A stretch of 64,000 bases of DNA. It comes from Azospirillum sp. SYSU D00513. Lineage in GTDB: Bacteria > Pseudomonadota > Alphaproteobacteria > Azospirillales > Azospirillaceae. Positions 18,223-30,294 of the stretch are shown one piece after another. The stretch spans positions 62,001 to 126,000 of the forward strand of contig NZ_JAFIQV010000001.1 of assembly GCF_017356015.1 (NCBI RefSeq). The letters run 5' to 3'. A program made the translations under genes and the position numbers. The notes under the pieces were generated by a model. That model was not told the DNA's origin. It saw nothing but the letters and a program-made list of their open reading frames with translations, and searched no databases. Numbering within the stretch: position 1 is the stretch's first letter; every line of letters begins with the position of its first letter.

Positions 18223-18261
18223 AGAAAGGGCCGCGTCTCGCGACGCGGCCCTTTCTCTTTT
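18223..18261 (+). terminator. Strong intrinsic terminator, possibly bidirectional
   Basis: A perfect 15-bp stem (18223-18237 with 18242-18256) has the tetraloop TCGC and is followed by CTTTT. It ends the candidate plus-strand RNA and also sits 30 bases beyond the stop codon of the minus-strand ferritin-like gene. Confidence 0.85.
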
Positions 18262-18290
18262 GCAACGCAGGGAAGCGGCGCGGCTCGCTC

Positions 18291-19115
18291 TTACGCCGCG
18301 ATCTTCGCCAGCTTCTTGGCGCGGCTGTCCACGAGCCACCAAGCGCCGCGCGCGGCGATGTTGTAGAGGCCCGTGTAGGGCTTCAGGCCGCAGGCCTTGA
18401 AGATCATCGCCAAGGCGCGGTTCACATGCTGCGGCCGGTAGCGCCCGTAGGCGCGGCGCATGTAGGCCTGGTTGTAGGTCTTGTGGTCGTAGCTGGCGTC
18501 CGCCGGCGCGTTGGCGGCGAAGTAGGCGTAGGCCAGCTCGTCGTCCTCCGACTCGCCGATGCGCGAAAGGGCGACCTTAAGCCGCTGGAACTTGTTGAGC
18601 TGCTCCACGCCCAGATACTTGCGGGTGTAGGTGTAGAAGAGCTTGAAGTGGCGCAGCTCGTCCGCGGCGATGTTCCGGCAGATCAGCTTCAGCACCGGCT
18701 CATCGGTGGAGTCCGCGATGGCGGCATAATAGGAGCTGGTGCCCGTCTCGACCATGCAGCGGGCGATCATCTCGCCGGTGCGCGAGCCGCGCGCCGACAC
18801 GCCCTCTTGCAGGGGGATCTTGTAGCCGTCGCGGAAACGCTGGACCGCCTCCTCGAACCTGAAGGAGGGATCGGCCAGCTCGGCCCAACGGCCGAGCGCG
18901 CGGCCGTGCTGGACCTCCTCGACCGCCCAGTCCTGCGCCGCCTGCTTGAATTCCGGATCGTCGTGGAAGACGCGGCACAGGTGCGCCGTGTATTCGTCGG
19001 CGTTGAACTCCACCAGTGCTGCCGCCTTGATCAACGGGACGAGGTCTGGATCGACCTTGGAATGGTCGAGCCGGTCCCAGGGCAGTTCCTCGTAATGCCA
19101 GTGCATCCGCGCCAT
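18291..19115 (-). CDS. Ferritin-like (rubrerythrin-type) di-iron protein
   Basis: A 274-aa mostly helical protein. Two ExxH-type metal motifs, WAVEEVQHGRAL and IAADELRHFKLFYTY, lie in separate helices, with additional Glu residues in FNADEYTAHL and RCMVETGTSSYY. This is the layout of a ferritin-like four-helix bundle with a di-iron centre. Function beyond iron or peroxide chemistry is unknown. The ATG at 19115 is chosen because GGGGAG lies about ten bases upstream; a TTG nine bases earlier is possible. It is monocistronic, downstream of the atp operon on the same strand. Confidence 0.7.
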   Translation of the reverse strand: MARMHWHYEELPWDRLDHSKVDPDLVPLIKAAALVEFNADEYTAHLCRVFHDDPEFKQAAQDWAVEEVQHGRALGRWAELADPSFRFEEAVQRFRDGYKIPLQEGVSARGSRTGEMIARCMVETGTSSYYAAIADSTDEPVLKLICRNIAADELRHFKLFYTYTRKYLGVEQLNKFQRLKVALSRIGESEDDELAYAYFAANAPADASYDHKTYNQAYMRRAYGRYRPQHVNRALAMIFKACGLKPYTGLYNIAARGAWWLVDSRAKKLAKIAA

Positions 19116-19294
19116 TCCGCCCAAGCTCCCCTGTTCATAATGCGAGCGTCAGAAACAAAGACGCGCCCCGTCGGCATTACCGGAGGGCGCGCGTCACTTG
19201 GAACCATTCTACAATCTTCATGCCGCGATGCAACGGCAATGCCCGGAAGGCGCCTCGGCCTTTCGGCCGGGGAAGCCCGCCCGGGCGGGACGCC

Positions 19295-19714
19295 TCAGTG
19301 GGCGGCCTGCGGCGCGTCGGCCGCTTCGAGCATGGCGCGGGCGGCTTCGAGCCGGCCCTCGATCACCGCGCGGTCCGTGTCGGACTCGGCACCGTCCAGC
19401 TCCTGGCTCAGGGACTGGATGGTCTGCTCGACCTCGGCGCGGTTGATGTCCGCGACCGGCACGGCCTGCTCGGCCAACACGGTGCAGCGGGTCTCCGTCA
19501 CCTCGGCGAAGCCGCCGGCGACGAAGACGCGGTTGACCACGCGGTCATCCTCGTACACGTCGATGATGCCCGGACGGACGGTCGAAATCATCGGCGCGTG
19601 ACCGGCGAGCACGCCGAAGTCGCCTTCCGTGCCCGGCACCACGACCATGTCGACGGGCTGCGAGGTGATCAGCTTTTCCGGCGAGACCAGCTCGAATTCA
19701 ACTTTATCGGCCAT
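19295..19714 (-). CDS. atpC: ATP synthase F1 epsilon subunit
   Basis: A 139-aa epsilon subunit. The N-terminal beta-sandwich is complete (VEFELVSPEKLI, then VVVPGTEGDFGVLAGHAPMIS and VAGGFAEVTETRCTVLAEQA), followed by a two-helix C-terminus that regulates ATP hydrolysis. The start MADKVEF at 19714 is preferred to the ATG 21 bases upstream. It is the last gene of the atpHAGDC operon; a hairpin separates it from atpD. Confidence 0.95.
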   Translation of the reverse strand: MADKVEFELVSPEKLITSQPVDMVVVPGTEGDFGVLAGHAPMISTVRPGIIDVYEDDRVVNRVFVAGGFAEVTETRCTVLAEQAVPVADINRAEVEQTIQSLSQELDGAESDTDRAVIEGRLEAARAMLEAADAPQAAH

Positions 19715-19740
19715 GGGGCTCCTGGTGCCTCTCATAAGAA

Positions 19741-19766
19741 CCCTCTCCCCTTTTCAGGGGAGAGGG
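19741..19766 (-). repeat. Hairpin in the atpD-atpC gap
   Basis: A perfect 10-bp inverted repeat CCCTCTCCCC/GGGGAGAGGG has a TTTTCA loop, between atpD and atpC. It could act as an RNA-processing or stability element that sets the lower dose of epsilon relative to beta. Confidence 0.6.
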
Positions 19767-19801
19767 AAACCTCACTGGTGGACGGTCGATGAAGCGCCGG
19801 A

Positions 19802-21310
<1,509 letters not shown>

Positions 21311-22195
21311 TTAGATCGCCTCGGCACCGGAGATGATCTCGATCAGCTCCTTGGTGATGTAGGCCTGACGGGTCCGGTTGTAGGTGATCGTCAGCTTGCT
21401 GATCATGTCGCCGGCGTTGCGCGTGGCGTTGTCCATCGCCGTCATCCGGGCGCCCTGCTCGGAGGCGGCGCTTTCCAGCAGCGCGCGGTAGATCTGGATG
21501 GACAGGTTGCGCGGCAGCAGGTCGGCGAGGATCTGCTCCTCGTTCGGCTCGAACTCGTAGAGCGCGCCCAGCTCCTCCGCCGTCTCGCCCTTGACCTCGG
21601 GGATGGAGAATGGAACGAGCTGCTGGACCGTCACGACCTGGGAGATCGCCGACTTGAACTGGTTGTAGACCACCGAGCAGACGTCGAACTCGCCGGCCTC
21701 GAACATCGCCAGCAGCTTGCGGGCGATCGTGTCGGCGTCGGCGAAGGACAGGCGGCGGCGGCCGACATCCTCGTAGCTCTCCACGATCAGCGAACCGAAG
21801 TCGCGGCGGAGCTGGTCGCGGCCCTTGCGGCCCACGGTCATGACCTTGACGGTCTTGCCCTCGGCCTGGAGCCGCTGGATCTGGCGGCGCGCCTCGCGGA
21901 CGATGGTGCCGTTGAAGGCGCCGCACAGGCCGCGGTCGGAGCTGACGACGACGAGCAGGTGCACCTGGTCGGAGCCCGAGCCCGTCATGAGCTTCGGACC
22001 GCTGCCGCCGTCCTGGACGTTGGCCGCGAGGGAGGCCAGCATGCGGCCCATGCGCTCGGCATAGGGACGCCCCGCCTCGGCCTGCTCCTGCGCGCGGCGC
22101 AGCTTGGCGGCGGCGACCATCTTCATCGCCGAAGTGATCTTGCGCGTCGACTGGACGCTGCCGATCCGGTTTTTTAGGTCCTTAAGGCTTGGCAT
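21311..22195 (-). CDS. atpG: ATP synthase F1 gamma subunit
   Basis: A 294-aa gamma subunit, the rotor shaft inside the alpha3beta3 head. The N-terminal helix [20 protein letters not shown] and the C-terminal helix ([18 protein letters not shown]) form the coiled-coil shaft, and [11 protein letters not shown] is the conserved central strand-loop. It lies between atpA and atpD, in usual order. Confidence 0.98.
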   Translation of the reverse strand: MPSLKDLKNRIGSVQSTRKITSAMKMVAAAKLRRAQEQAEAGRPYAERMGRMLASLAANVQDGGSGPKLMTGSGSDQVHLLVVVSSDRGLCGAFNGTIVREARRQIQRLQAEGKTVKVMTVGRKGRDQLRRDFGSLIVESYEDVGRRRLSFADADTIARKLLAMFEAGEFDVCSVVYNQFKSAISQVVTVQQLVPFSIPEVKGETAEELGALYEFEPNEEQILADLLPRNLSIQIYRALLESAASEQGARMTAMDNATRNAGDMISKLTITYNRTRQAYITKELIEIISGAEAI

Positions 22196-22225
22196 GCCGA
22201 CCCTTCATTCCGCTCTTGTGTGACC

Positions 22226-22256
22226 GCCGGCCCGGGGCTCATGGCCCCGGACCGGC
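22226..22256 (-). repeat. Hairpin in the atpA-atpG gap
   Basis: GCCGG-C-CCGGGG pairs with CCCCGG-A-CCGGC, giving an 11-bp stem with one mismatch in the short atpA-atpG spacer. With the hairpin in the atpD-atpC spacer it suggests segmental mRNA stability within the operon. Confidence 0.55.
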
Positions 22257-22265
22257 GAGCAGGTC

Positions 22266-23794
<1,529 letters not shown>

Positions 23795-23795
<1 letters not shown>

Positions 23796-24364
23796 CAGAC
23801 TGCCCCCCCTGAGGCCTTCATGGCGAGTTGCAACTTATCCAGCTTCGTGCGCACGGAGGTGTCCACCATGCGCGAGCCGTACTTGACGATCATGCCGCCG
23901 ATCAGTGCCGGATCGACGGTGGCGTTCACCAGCACCTTGGAGCCGATAGACGCGCGGAGCGCGTCGGTCACCGACTGGAGCTGGGCGTCCGAGAGCGGCG
24001 CTGCCGAGGTGACCTGCGCGGTCACTTCGCCACGACGGCGGGCCAGCTCGGCCAGATAGCCGTCGATCATCCCGTCGAGCGAGAACAGGCGCCGGTTCTT
24101 CGCCACCAGCCCGATGAAGCGCTTGGTGAGGTCGGAGATTCCGGCGCTGTCCATCACCGCGTCCATGGCGCGTCCCTGGTCGGAACGGCTGATGACCGGG
24201 CTGCGGACGAGGCGGCGGAGGTCGGCGCTCTCAGCCAGGATCTGCTTCAACGTGGTCAGATCGCTCGCGACCTGATCCAGCGCCTTGTTTTCGTCCGCAA
24301 GCTCGAACAGCGCTATCGAGTAGCGCTTGGCGAGTTCGGAAACGCCTGTACCTTCAGAAGCCAC
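23795..24364 (-). CDS. atpH: ATP synthase F1 delta subunit (OSCP)
   Basis: A 189-aa peripheral-stalk subunit that joins F1 to F0. The family N-terminus is [15 protein letters not shown], and the C-terminal domain ends with [24 protein letters not shown] (quoted in part in the family pattern as GG-x-x-x-x-x-G-x-x-x-D). I start it at the GTG at 24364, with CGAGGG six bases upstream. The frame stays open further 5' to 24505 but the extension has no family resemblance. It is the first gene of the operon. Confidence 0.93.
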
Positions 24365-24405
24365 CTGATCCCTCGAATTGAGTTCGGTAGACGGTGAATT
24401 TTCAT

Positions 24406-24447
24406 GGCCGAAAGGGCGAAATTCCGAAGCGTCGGAACCCTTTGGCC
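24406..24447 (-). promoter_or_regulatory. Hairpin in the atp operon leader
   Basis: GGCC-G-AAAGGG pairs with CCCTTT-GGCC around an inner perfect stem TTCCGA/TCGGAA, about 40 bases upstream of the atpH start. It would form in the 5' untranslated RNA. No sharp promoter is clear here; TTGCGT-N17-TATTGA on the minus strand is a weak candidate. Confidence 0.4.
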
Positions 24448-24762
24448 GGAAAAGCGAGCGGTCAATATCACAGGAATGGCCCCCACGCAACGGGGTCTGG
24501 ACCATATGAGCATCCGCTTCATGCCTATGCCGGTGAGGCAGATTGTCGCGCTCCGCTTGCGGTCGGAACCCCGCGAACCCCTTCCCTGCGGCGCCCGGCG
24601 CGCCGCCCGGACCGCCCTTTCACGGCGGGACGGGGCTGTGACTTCGCCGCGCGCTTAACAGCGGCTTAAGAATTGAGGCGCAGGCTTGGACCTCACGCCT
24701 CCGCGCCGTCCGCGACGGCGAGCCCGCCGATCCCGCCCCCAATTCCGAACGCCCGAACCGCC

Positions 24763-25086
24763 ATGACCGTCGTCGCCTTTTCCCGCGCCCGCTTCACCCC
24801 GGACGACCTGACCGAGTTCGGCGACGTCGCGGAAGCCAAGCTCCGCCTCGGTCATTGGGCCGGCATCACGCGGGAGTCCGGACGCGACTACGACCGGCTG
24901 CTCGTCCTGCTGCCCGGCGTCGACCGCCCGGTCTTCCGCTTCGAGCGCGACGCGCGCGGCCGCTACAGCCTGAGTTTCAACGACCGCTCCGGCTGGTACG
25001 GCATCGGCGCCGGCACGACGGCCGCGGAATGCCTGGCGATCTGGCGCCCCCGGTCGCGCGCCGCACGCGCCGCCACGGCCGTCTGA
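24763..25086 (+). CDS. Conserved-looking hypothetical protein, 107 aa
   Basis: A soluble, Arg-rich protein with no membrane segment; the core reads like a small alpha/beta domain (KLRLGHWAGITRESGRDYDR, then VFRFERDARGRYSLSFNDR). The start MTVVAFS at 24763 is chosen; the frame extends upstream into low-complexity proline-rich sequence. Codon use matches neighbouring real genes. I do not recognise a family. It is divergent from the atp operon. Confidence 0.6.
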   Translation: MTVVAFSRARFTPDDLTEFGDVAEAKLRLGHWAGITRESGRDYDRLLVLLPGVDRPVFRFERDARGRYSLSFNDRSGWYGIGAGTTAAECLAIWRPRSRAARAATAV

Positions 25087-25212
25087 CCCCATGGGCCGAC
25101 GCGCAGGCCCTGGGACGGGGCCTATGACGAGCGGCCTATAATATATAGATGTGCATCGCGCATGGACCCCGCAAGTGGCTCGCGGAGAGCCCGCAAAGGG
25201 CCGTGCTCATCG

Positions 25213-25386
25213 TCAGCGCGCGGCGGTCTGCTTCGCGCCGAAACCCGAAACGGCCTGAGCCGGAAGGGTGTCGTGCTGCGCGCCGGCCGAGGCGTGGCTT
25301 TTCGGCGATCCCGCCGCCACGGCGATCAGTAGCAGGACGAAGGTCACGGGAACGATCGTCAGCGCCGTCTGAATGCGTGCGGACAT
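25213..25386 (-). CDS. Small single-span membrane or secreted protein, 57 aa
   Basis: The start MSARIQTALTIVPVTFVLLL gives a short positively charged N-terminus and one hydrophobic segment (about residues 8-25). A polar tail rich in Ala, Gln and His (SHASAGAQHDT) follows, as in a signal-anchored or exported small protein. There is no lipobox cysteine. It lies 130 bases downstream of priA on the same strand, behind a hairpin (CGCGCCGCA/TGCGGCGCG, 25444-25472). The RBS is weak. No family recognised. Confidence 0.45.
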   Translation of the reverse strand: MSARIQTALTIVPVTFVLLLIAVAAGSPKSHASAGAQHDTLPAQAVSGFGAKQTAAR

Positions 25387-25517
25387 GCGTGCCTCGGCGG
25401 GTTGCGATTTGGGACAAGGCCACTGTCGTAACCCCGGCCGGGGCGCGCCGCAACAGAAATTGCTGCGGCGCGTCAGAGCGCCCCTGGCCCAGGGGTGGGC
25501 GCTCCCGTGGGCCGCCG

Positions 25518-27758
25518 CTACAGGAAGCTGTAGGGATCGACGTCCACCTGGATGCGGACCGACGGCGGCACCTCCACCTGCTCCAGCCAGGAGGCGATCA
25601 GCGGCTGCACCTGGGTGGCGCGCGGCGCCTTCAGCAGCAGGCGTCGGCGGTGCCGGCCGCGCAGCAGGGCCAGAGGCGCCGGGGCGGGCCCCAGCACATG
25701 CACCGTGTCGCTGCGGGGTGCCGCCCGTCCCAGCGCCATCGCGACCCGCTCCACCGCCACGGCGTCCTCCCCCGACACGATCAGCGCCGCCAGCCGGCCG
25801 AAGGGCGGCATGCCGGCCTCCAGCCGCATCTCCGCCTCCAGCTGGTAGAAGCCGTCGCGGTCGCCCTGGGCCAGCGCCTGCATCACCGGGTGTTCCGGCA
25901 TGTAGGTCTGCAGCATCACCCGCCCCGGACGCTGCGCGCGGCCGGCGCGCCCCGCCACCTGGTGGAGGAGCTGGTAGGTCCGCTCGGCCGCGCGCAGGTC
26001 GCCGCCGCCGAGCCCGAGGTCGGCGTCCACCACCCCCACCAGCGTCAGCATCGGGAAATGGTGGCCCTTCGCCATGACCTGGGTGCCGATCACGAGGTCC
26101 AGCTCATGGTCGGAGATGCGGCGCACCATCTCCTGGATGGCGCGCGGGCCGAACAGCGTGTCGGACGCCATGATGGCGGCGCGGGCGTCGGGAAAGAGTT
26201 CGGCCACCTCCTCGGCGATGCGCTCCACCCCGGGTCCGCAGGCGGCGAGCGAGCCCTCCTCGTTGCATTCCGGGCAATGGTGCGGGATCGGCTGGGACAG
26301 GCCGCAGTGGTGGCATTGCAGCTTGCGGGCGAGCCGGTGCTCGACCAGCCAGGCCGTGCAGTTCGGGCATTGCAGCCGGTGCCCGCAGGCGCGGCAGAGC
26401 GTCAGCGGCGCGTAGCCCCGCCGGTTGAGGAAGAGCATCGCCTGCTCCCCCTCCGCCAGCGTCCTGGCGATGGCCTGCTTCAGCGAGGGCGCGATCCAGT
26501 GGCGGGCCGGCGGGCGGTCCCGGCGCAGGTCGATCAGCTCGACGTCGGGAAGCTGCGCGCCGCCGTGACGGCCCGGCAGCTCGATCCGGGCGTAGCGGTT
26601 GCTGTCGGCGTTGACCTTGGTCTCCAGCGACGGGGTGGCGGAGACCAGCACGATGGGGAAGCCGCCGACATGGGCGCGGGCCACGGCCATGTCGCGGGCG
26701 TGGTAGATGGCGCCCTCCTCCTGCTTGTAGGCGGAGTCGTGCTCCTCGTCGACGACGATCAGGCCCAGGCTCTTGTAGGGCAGGAACAGGGCGGACCGGG
26801 CGCCCACCACCACCGGGATCTCCCCGTTGGCGACGGCGCGCCAGGTATCGCGGCGCTGCGCACCGGTCAGTTCCGAATGCCATTCGGCCGGGGGCGCGCC
26901 GAAGCGTTTGGCGAAGCGGCTCAGCCACTGCGCGGACAGCGCGATCTCCGGCAGCAGCACGACGGCCTGCTTACCCGCTTTCAGACAGGCGGAGATCGCC
27001 TCGTAATAGACCTCCGTCTTGCCGGAGCCGGTGACACCGTCGAGCAGCGCACAGGAGTAGGTGCCCGACTCCACCCGCTCCCGCAGGTCGTCGGCAGCGG
27101 ACTTCTGGGTCGCCGACAGCTCCGGCCCCGGCTTTTCCCAGTCCGGCCGGGCCAGCGGGGCGGCGGGCTGCAGCATCACCGGGTCGAGCAGCCCGGCCTC
27201 GGCCAGGCCGCGCACCACCGTGACGCCGCAGCCGGCTTCCTCCGCCAGCTCGGCCGGCGTGCGCGGCGGGCCGCCGTCGTCCAGCAGGGCCAGCACGCGG
27301 CGGCGCGGCTCGGTCATCTTGAAGCCGGGCGGCGGCTCGGCCCCCTCCTTGCGGAGATAGGCCAGCATCGGCTTGGGCGGCTCCAGTGCCGCCGGAACGC
27401 TCATCGCCATGCGCAGCACATGGCCGTTGGGCGTCATGGTGTAGGCGGCGACCCATTCGATGAAGCGGCGCTGCGCCTCGGGCATGGGCGGCACGTCGAA
27501 GCGGCGCACCACCGCCTTCAGGCGGCCGGACTCGACCACCCCCGCGCCCTCGCCCCACACCACGCCCACGACCCGGCGCGGCCCCAGCGGAACCTCGACG
27601 AAGTCGCCGGGTCCGAGGGCCATTCCCGCCGGGACCCGGTAGTCGTAAGCCTCCCGCAACGGCAGGGGCAGCAGCACGGCGACGCGGCGGTCCGCGCCGG
27701 CCGTGGGGGCGGGCTCGTCCCGCGGCGCCGGCCCGGAACTGGCGAACAGGTCCGTCAT
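25518..27758 (-). CDS. priA: Primosomal replication protein N' (PriA helicase)
   Basis: A 746-aa superfamily 2 helicase that restarts stalled replication forks. The 3'-DNA-binding domain is N-terminal ([18 protein letters not shown]), Walker A is [15 protein letters not shown], and the DEAH-type box is [11 protein letters not shown]. Two zinc-binding cysteine clusters follow ([13 protein letters not shown], then [17 protein letters not shown]). Length is normal. It is divergent from the aldolase gene at 27875. Confidence 0.97.
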   Translation of the reverse strand: MTDLFASSGPAPRDEPAPTAGADRRVAVLLPLPLREAYDYRVPAGMALGPGDFVEVPLGPRRVVGVVWGEGAGVVESGRLKAVVRRFDVPPMPEAQRRFIEWVAAYTMTPNGHVLRMAMSVPAALEPPKPMLAYLRKEGAEPPPGFKMTEPRRRVLALLDDGGPPRTPAELAEEAGCGVTVVRGLAEAGLLDPVMLQPAAPLARPDWEKPGPELSATQKSAADDLRERVESGTYSCALLDGVTGSGKTEVYYEAISACLKAGKQAVVLLPEIALSAQWLSRFAKRFGAPPAEWHSELTGAQRRDTWRAVANGEIPVVVGARSALFLPYKSLGLIVVDEEHDSAYKQEEGAIYHARDMAVARAHVGGFPIVLVSATPSLETKVNADSNRYARIELPGRHGGAQLPDVELIDLRRDRPPARHWIAPSLKQAIARTLAEGEQAMLFLNRRGYAPLTLCRACGHRLQCPNCTAWLVEHRLARKLQCHHCGLSQPIPHHCPECNEEGSLAACGPGVERIAEEVAELFPDARAAIMASDTLFGPRAIQEMVRRISDHELDLVIGTQVMAKGHHFPMLTLVGVVDADLGLGGGDLRAAERTYQLLHQVAGRAGRAQRPGRVMLQTYMPEHPVMQALAQGDRDGFYQLEAEMRLEAGMPPFGRLAALIVSGEDAVAVERVAMALGRAAPRSDTVHVLGPAPAPLALLRGRHRRRLLLKAPRATQVQPLIASWLEQVEVPPSVRIQVDVDPYSFL

Positions 27759-27874
27759 GGGCTACAGTGCCCCGGACCGAAAGGCCGGGCGATGCGCCGG
27801 GACGCGGGTTTCGACGCGCGTTCCGGGCGGCGTGTGCCGGTTTCCCTCAGCTCCAGCAAGCATGGACCCTCGTT

Positions 27875-28531
27875 ATGAAGTTCTTCGTCGACACCGCCGA
27901 CATCGCCGAGATCCGCGACCTGGCCGACAGCGGTCTCCTGGACGGTGTTACCACCAACCCCTCGCTGGTTGCCAAGTCCGGCCGCAGCTTCCTCGACCTC
28001 GTCGCCGAGATCTGTGACGTCGTGGACGGCCCGGTGAGCGCGGAGGTGGCCTCCACCGACTTCGAGACCATGCTGGCCGAAGGCAGGAAGCTTGCCAAGA
28101 TCGCCAAGAACGTCACGGTCAAGGTGCCGCTGACGCCCGCCGGCCTCAAGGTCTGCAAGGCGATCTCCTCCGAAGGCACGATGGTCAACGTCACGCTCTG
28201 CTTCTCCGCGGCGCAGGCCATTCTCGCCGCCAAGGCGGGCGCCAGCTTCGTCTCCCCCTTCGTCGGCCGCCTGGACGACATCGGCCAGGAGGGCATGGGC
28301 CTGATCGCCGAGATCGTGGAGATCTACAGCAACTACGAGCATTTCACGACCGAGGTGCTGGTCGCCTCGATCCGCAACCCGATGCACATCGTCGAATCGG
28401 CCCGGCTGGGCGCCCATGTGGTGACCGCCCCGCCGTCGGTCCTGAAGTCGCTCTTCAACCACCCGCTGACCGACAAGGGCCTCGCCCAATTCGTCGCGGA
28501 CTGGCAGAAGACCGGCCAGTCGATCCTCTGA
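27875..28531 (+). CDS. Transaldolase family / fructose-6-phosphate aldolase-like protein
   Basis: A 218-aa short transaldolase (subfamily 3, often named tal or fsa). [29 protein letters not shown], the Schiff-base lysine region [11 protein letters not shown] (Lys83) and [11 protein letters not shown] are all intact. It interconverts sugar phosphates through a dihydroxyacetone or dihydroxyacetone-like Schiff base; whether it is a transaldolase or an aldolase is not decidable from these motifs. The start at 27875 matches the family N-terminus exactly. Confidence 0.93.
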   Translation: MKFFVDTADIAEIRDLADSGLLDGVTTNPSLVAKSGRSFLDLVAEICDVVDGPVSAEVASTDFETMLAEGRKLAKIAKNVTVKVPLTPAGLKVCKAISSEGTMVNVTLCFSAAQAILAAKAGASFVSPFVGRLDDIGQEGMGLIAEIVEIYSNYEHFTTEVLVASIRNPMHIVESARLGAHVVTAPPSVLKSLFNHPLTDKGLAQFVADWQKTGQSIL

Positions 28532-28551
28532 GCAACGGTCCGGACCCGATC

Positions 28552-29262
28552 ATGAGCCGAGAGCCGGGACACAAGCATATGGGCGACGCACCCACCGCCG
28601 AACAGGTGCGCGCCTATCTGCGCGACCACCCCGACTTCCTGGTTCAAAACCCGGAGCTGGTCCACCACCTGACGCCGCCGTCGATCGACCGCGGCCGTGG
28701 GGTGGTGGACCTCCAGGCCTTCATGGTGGAGCGGCTGCGCGGCGAGCTGCGCCTGCTGAAGGAGCAGCAGCGCGAGCTGATCGGCACCACGCGAGCCAAC
28801 GTGAACAGCCAGAACCGTATCCACGCGGCCGTGCTGTTCCTGCTGGACGCGCAGAGCTTCGAGCAGCTGATCCAGACCATCACGACGGACCTCGCCGTCC
28901 TGCTCGACCTCGACGTCGCCTGCCTCGTCGTCGAATCCAACGGGCAGGACATCCCCCACGTCCACAGCAGCGGCGTGCGGGTGGTGGACCAGGGGGTGGT
29001 GAACCAGTATCTCGGCACCGCCGACGTGGTGCTGAACGCCAACGTGCAGGGCGACCCGGAGATCTACGGCCCCGGCGCGGGATTGGTCCGGTCCGAGGCG
29101 CTGATCCGCATCCAGGTCTCCAGCGAGACGCCCGACGGGCTGCTCGCCTTCGGCAGCCGCGAGCCGGACACCTTCCACACCGGCCAGGGCACCGAGCTGG
29201 TGGGCTTCCTCGCCCGCGTCGTGGAGCGGGTGATCCGCGGCTGGCTGGAACTGCCGGCATGA
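28552..29262 (+). CDS. DUF484 family protein
   Basis: A 236-aa GAF-like protein of the DUF484 family. Typical features are the N-terminal VRAYLRDHPDFLVQNPELV, a coiled-coil stretch (MVERLRGELRLLKEQQRELI) and the C-terminal GAF-type domain with GLLAFGSREPDTFHTGQG. It is regularly located beside xerC, here overlapping it by four bases; its molecular role is unknown. ATGs at 28552 and 28579 are both possible starts and neither has a clear RBS. Confidence 0.88.
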   Translation: MSREPGHKHMGDAPTAEQVRAYLRDHPDFLVQNPELVHHLTPPSIDRGRGVVDLQAFMVERLRGELRLLKEQQRELIGTTRANVNSQNRIHAAVLFLLDAQSFEQLIQTITTDLAVLLDLDVACLVVESNGQDIPHVHSSGVRVVDQGVVNQYLGTADVVLNANVQGDPEIYGPGAGLVRSEALIRIQVSSETPDGLLAFGSREPDTFHTGQGTELVGFLARVVERVIRGWLELPA

Positions 29263-30230
29263 CCGAAGCGCCGCCTCCGGCGGACACGGAACCCGTCCTT
29301 GGCTTCTCCGCGCAGGCCGACCTGCAGGACGCGCTGATCGCCTGGCGGCGCTGGCTGGACAGCGAGCGCAACATGTCGCGCCACACGCTGACCGCCTATG
29401 TCGGCGACGTGGCCGTCTTCCTGAAATTCCTCACCGAATACACGGGTGGTCGCCCGCCCTCGCTGAACGACCTCGGCAACCTCAAGGCGGCGGACTTCCG
29501 CGCCTGGCTGGCGAAGCTCGCCGGCGACGGGCTGATCGCGGCGAGCCGGGCGCGGGCGCTGGCCGCCGTGCGCAACCTGTTCCGCTGGATGGACCGCAGC
29601 GGGCGCATGCACAATCCGGTGATCGCCACCCTGACGACGCCCAAGGCCAAGCGCCCCATGCCCCGCCCGCTGACCGAGCTGGACGCCGGGCGCCTGCTGG
29701 AAGAGGCGGAGAAGGACCGGGAGGAGCCCTGGATCGGCAAGCGCGACCGCGCGCTCTTCACCCTGCTCTACGGCTGCGGCCTGCGCATCTCGGAGGCGCT
29801 GGGGCTCGCCCGCCGGGACGCGCCGCTCGGCGACACGCTGCGGGTGACCGGCAAGGGCAGCAAGGAGCGCATCGTCCCACTCCTGCCCGCCGTGACCGAA
29901 GCGGTGCGGGACTATCTCGACGCCTGCCCCTATGACGGCGGGCCGGACGCGCCGCTGTTCGTCGGCGTGCGCGGCGGCGCGCTGAACCCGGCCATCGCCC
30001 AGCGCCAGATGCAGCACCTCCGCCGCCTCATGGGCCTGCCGGACAGCGCCACACCCCACGCGCTGCGCCACAGCTTCGCCACCCACCTGCTGGCCGGCGG
30101 TGGCGACCTGCGCGCGATCCAGGACCTGCTGGGCCACGCCTCGCTGTCCACCACCCAACGCTACACGGACGTGGAGACCGAGCAGCTGATGGCCGTCTAC
30201 CGCTCGGCCCACCCGCGCGCCAAGAGCTGA
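29259..30230 (+). CDS. xerC: Tyrosine recombinase XerC
   Basis: A 323-aa tyrosine recombinase. The N-terminal core-binding domain (LIAWRRWLDSERNMSRHTL) is followed by a catalytic domain with Arg176 (GCGLRISEALGL), Lys199 region (VTGKGSKERIVPL), His267 and Arg270 (HALRHSFATHLL), His293 (LLGHASLSTTQ) and nucleophile Tyr302. With XerD it resolves chromosome dimers at dif. Context with DUF484 supports XerC rather than a phage integrase. Confidence 0.95.
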   Translation: MTEAPPPADTEPVLGFSAQADLQDALIAWRRWLDSERNMSRHTLTAYVGDVAVFLKFLTEYTGGRPPSLNDLGNLKAADFRAWLAKLAGDGLIAASRARALAAVRNLFRWMDRSGRMHNPVIATLTTPKAKRPMPRPLTELDAGRLLEEAEKDREEPWIGKRDRALFTLLYGCGLRISEALGLARRDAPLGDTLRVTGKGSKERIVPLLPAVTEAVRDYLDACPYDGGPDAPLFVGVRGGALNPAIAQRQMQHLRRLMGLPDSATPHALRHSFATHLLAGGGDLRAIQDLLGHASLSTTQRYTDVETEQLMAVYRSAHPRAKS

Positions 30231-30235
30231 GGGGG

Positions 30236-30266
30236 AAAGGGCGCCGGCCTGCGGCCGACGCCCTTT
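30236..30266 (+). terminator. Intrinsic terminator of xerC
   Basis: AAAGGGCG/CGCCCTTT encloses CGGCC/GGCCG with one mismatch. The structure lies directly after the xerC stop and between convergent genes. The T-run is short. Confidence 0.7.
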
Positions 30267-30294
30267 CAGAATCCATCCCTCGAACCGTCCGCGC

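Larger units (their letters stand above)
17979..18261 (+). ncRNA. Candidate antisense/small RNA opposite the 23-codon peptide ORF
   Basis: A predicted transcript of about 280 nt runs from the promoter at 17944-17972 to a strong intrinsic terminator at 18223-18261. Plus-strand reading frames inside it have no RBS and an unusual composition, so I treat it as non-coding. It would be fully complementary to the RBS and coding sequence of the minus-strand peptide ORF at 18021-18092. It contains hairpins GGTGGCGG/CCGCCACC (18119-18139) and AGGGG/CCCCT near 17990. The existence of the RNA is inference from promoter and terminator only. Confidence 0.4.

Noticed and set aside
29259-30230. Phage or integron integrase suggesting a mobile element
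   Set aside because: The DUF484 neighbour and standard XerC length and motifs indicate the chromosomal dimer-resolution recombinase; no attachment-site repeats or cargo are seen.
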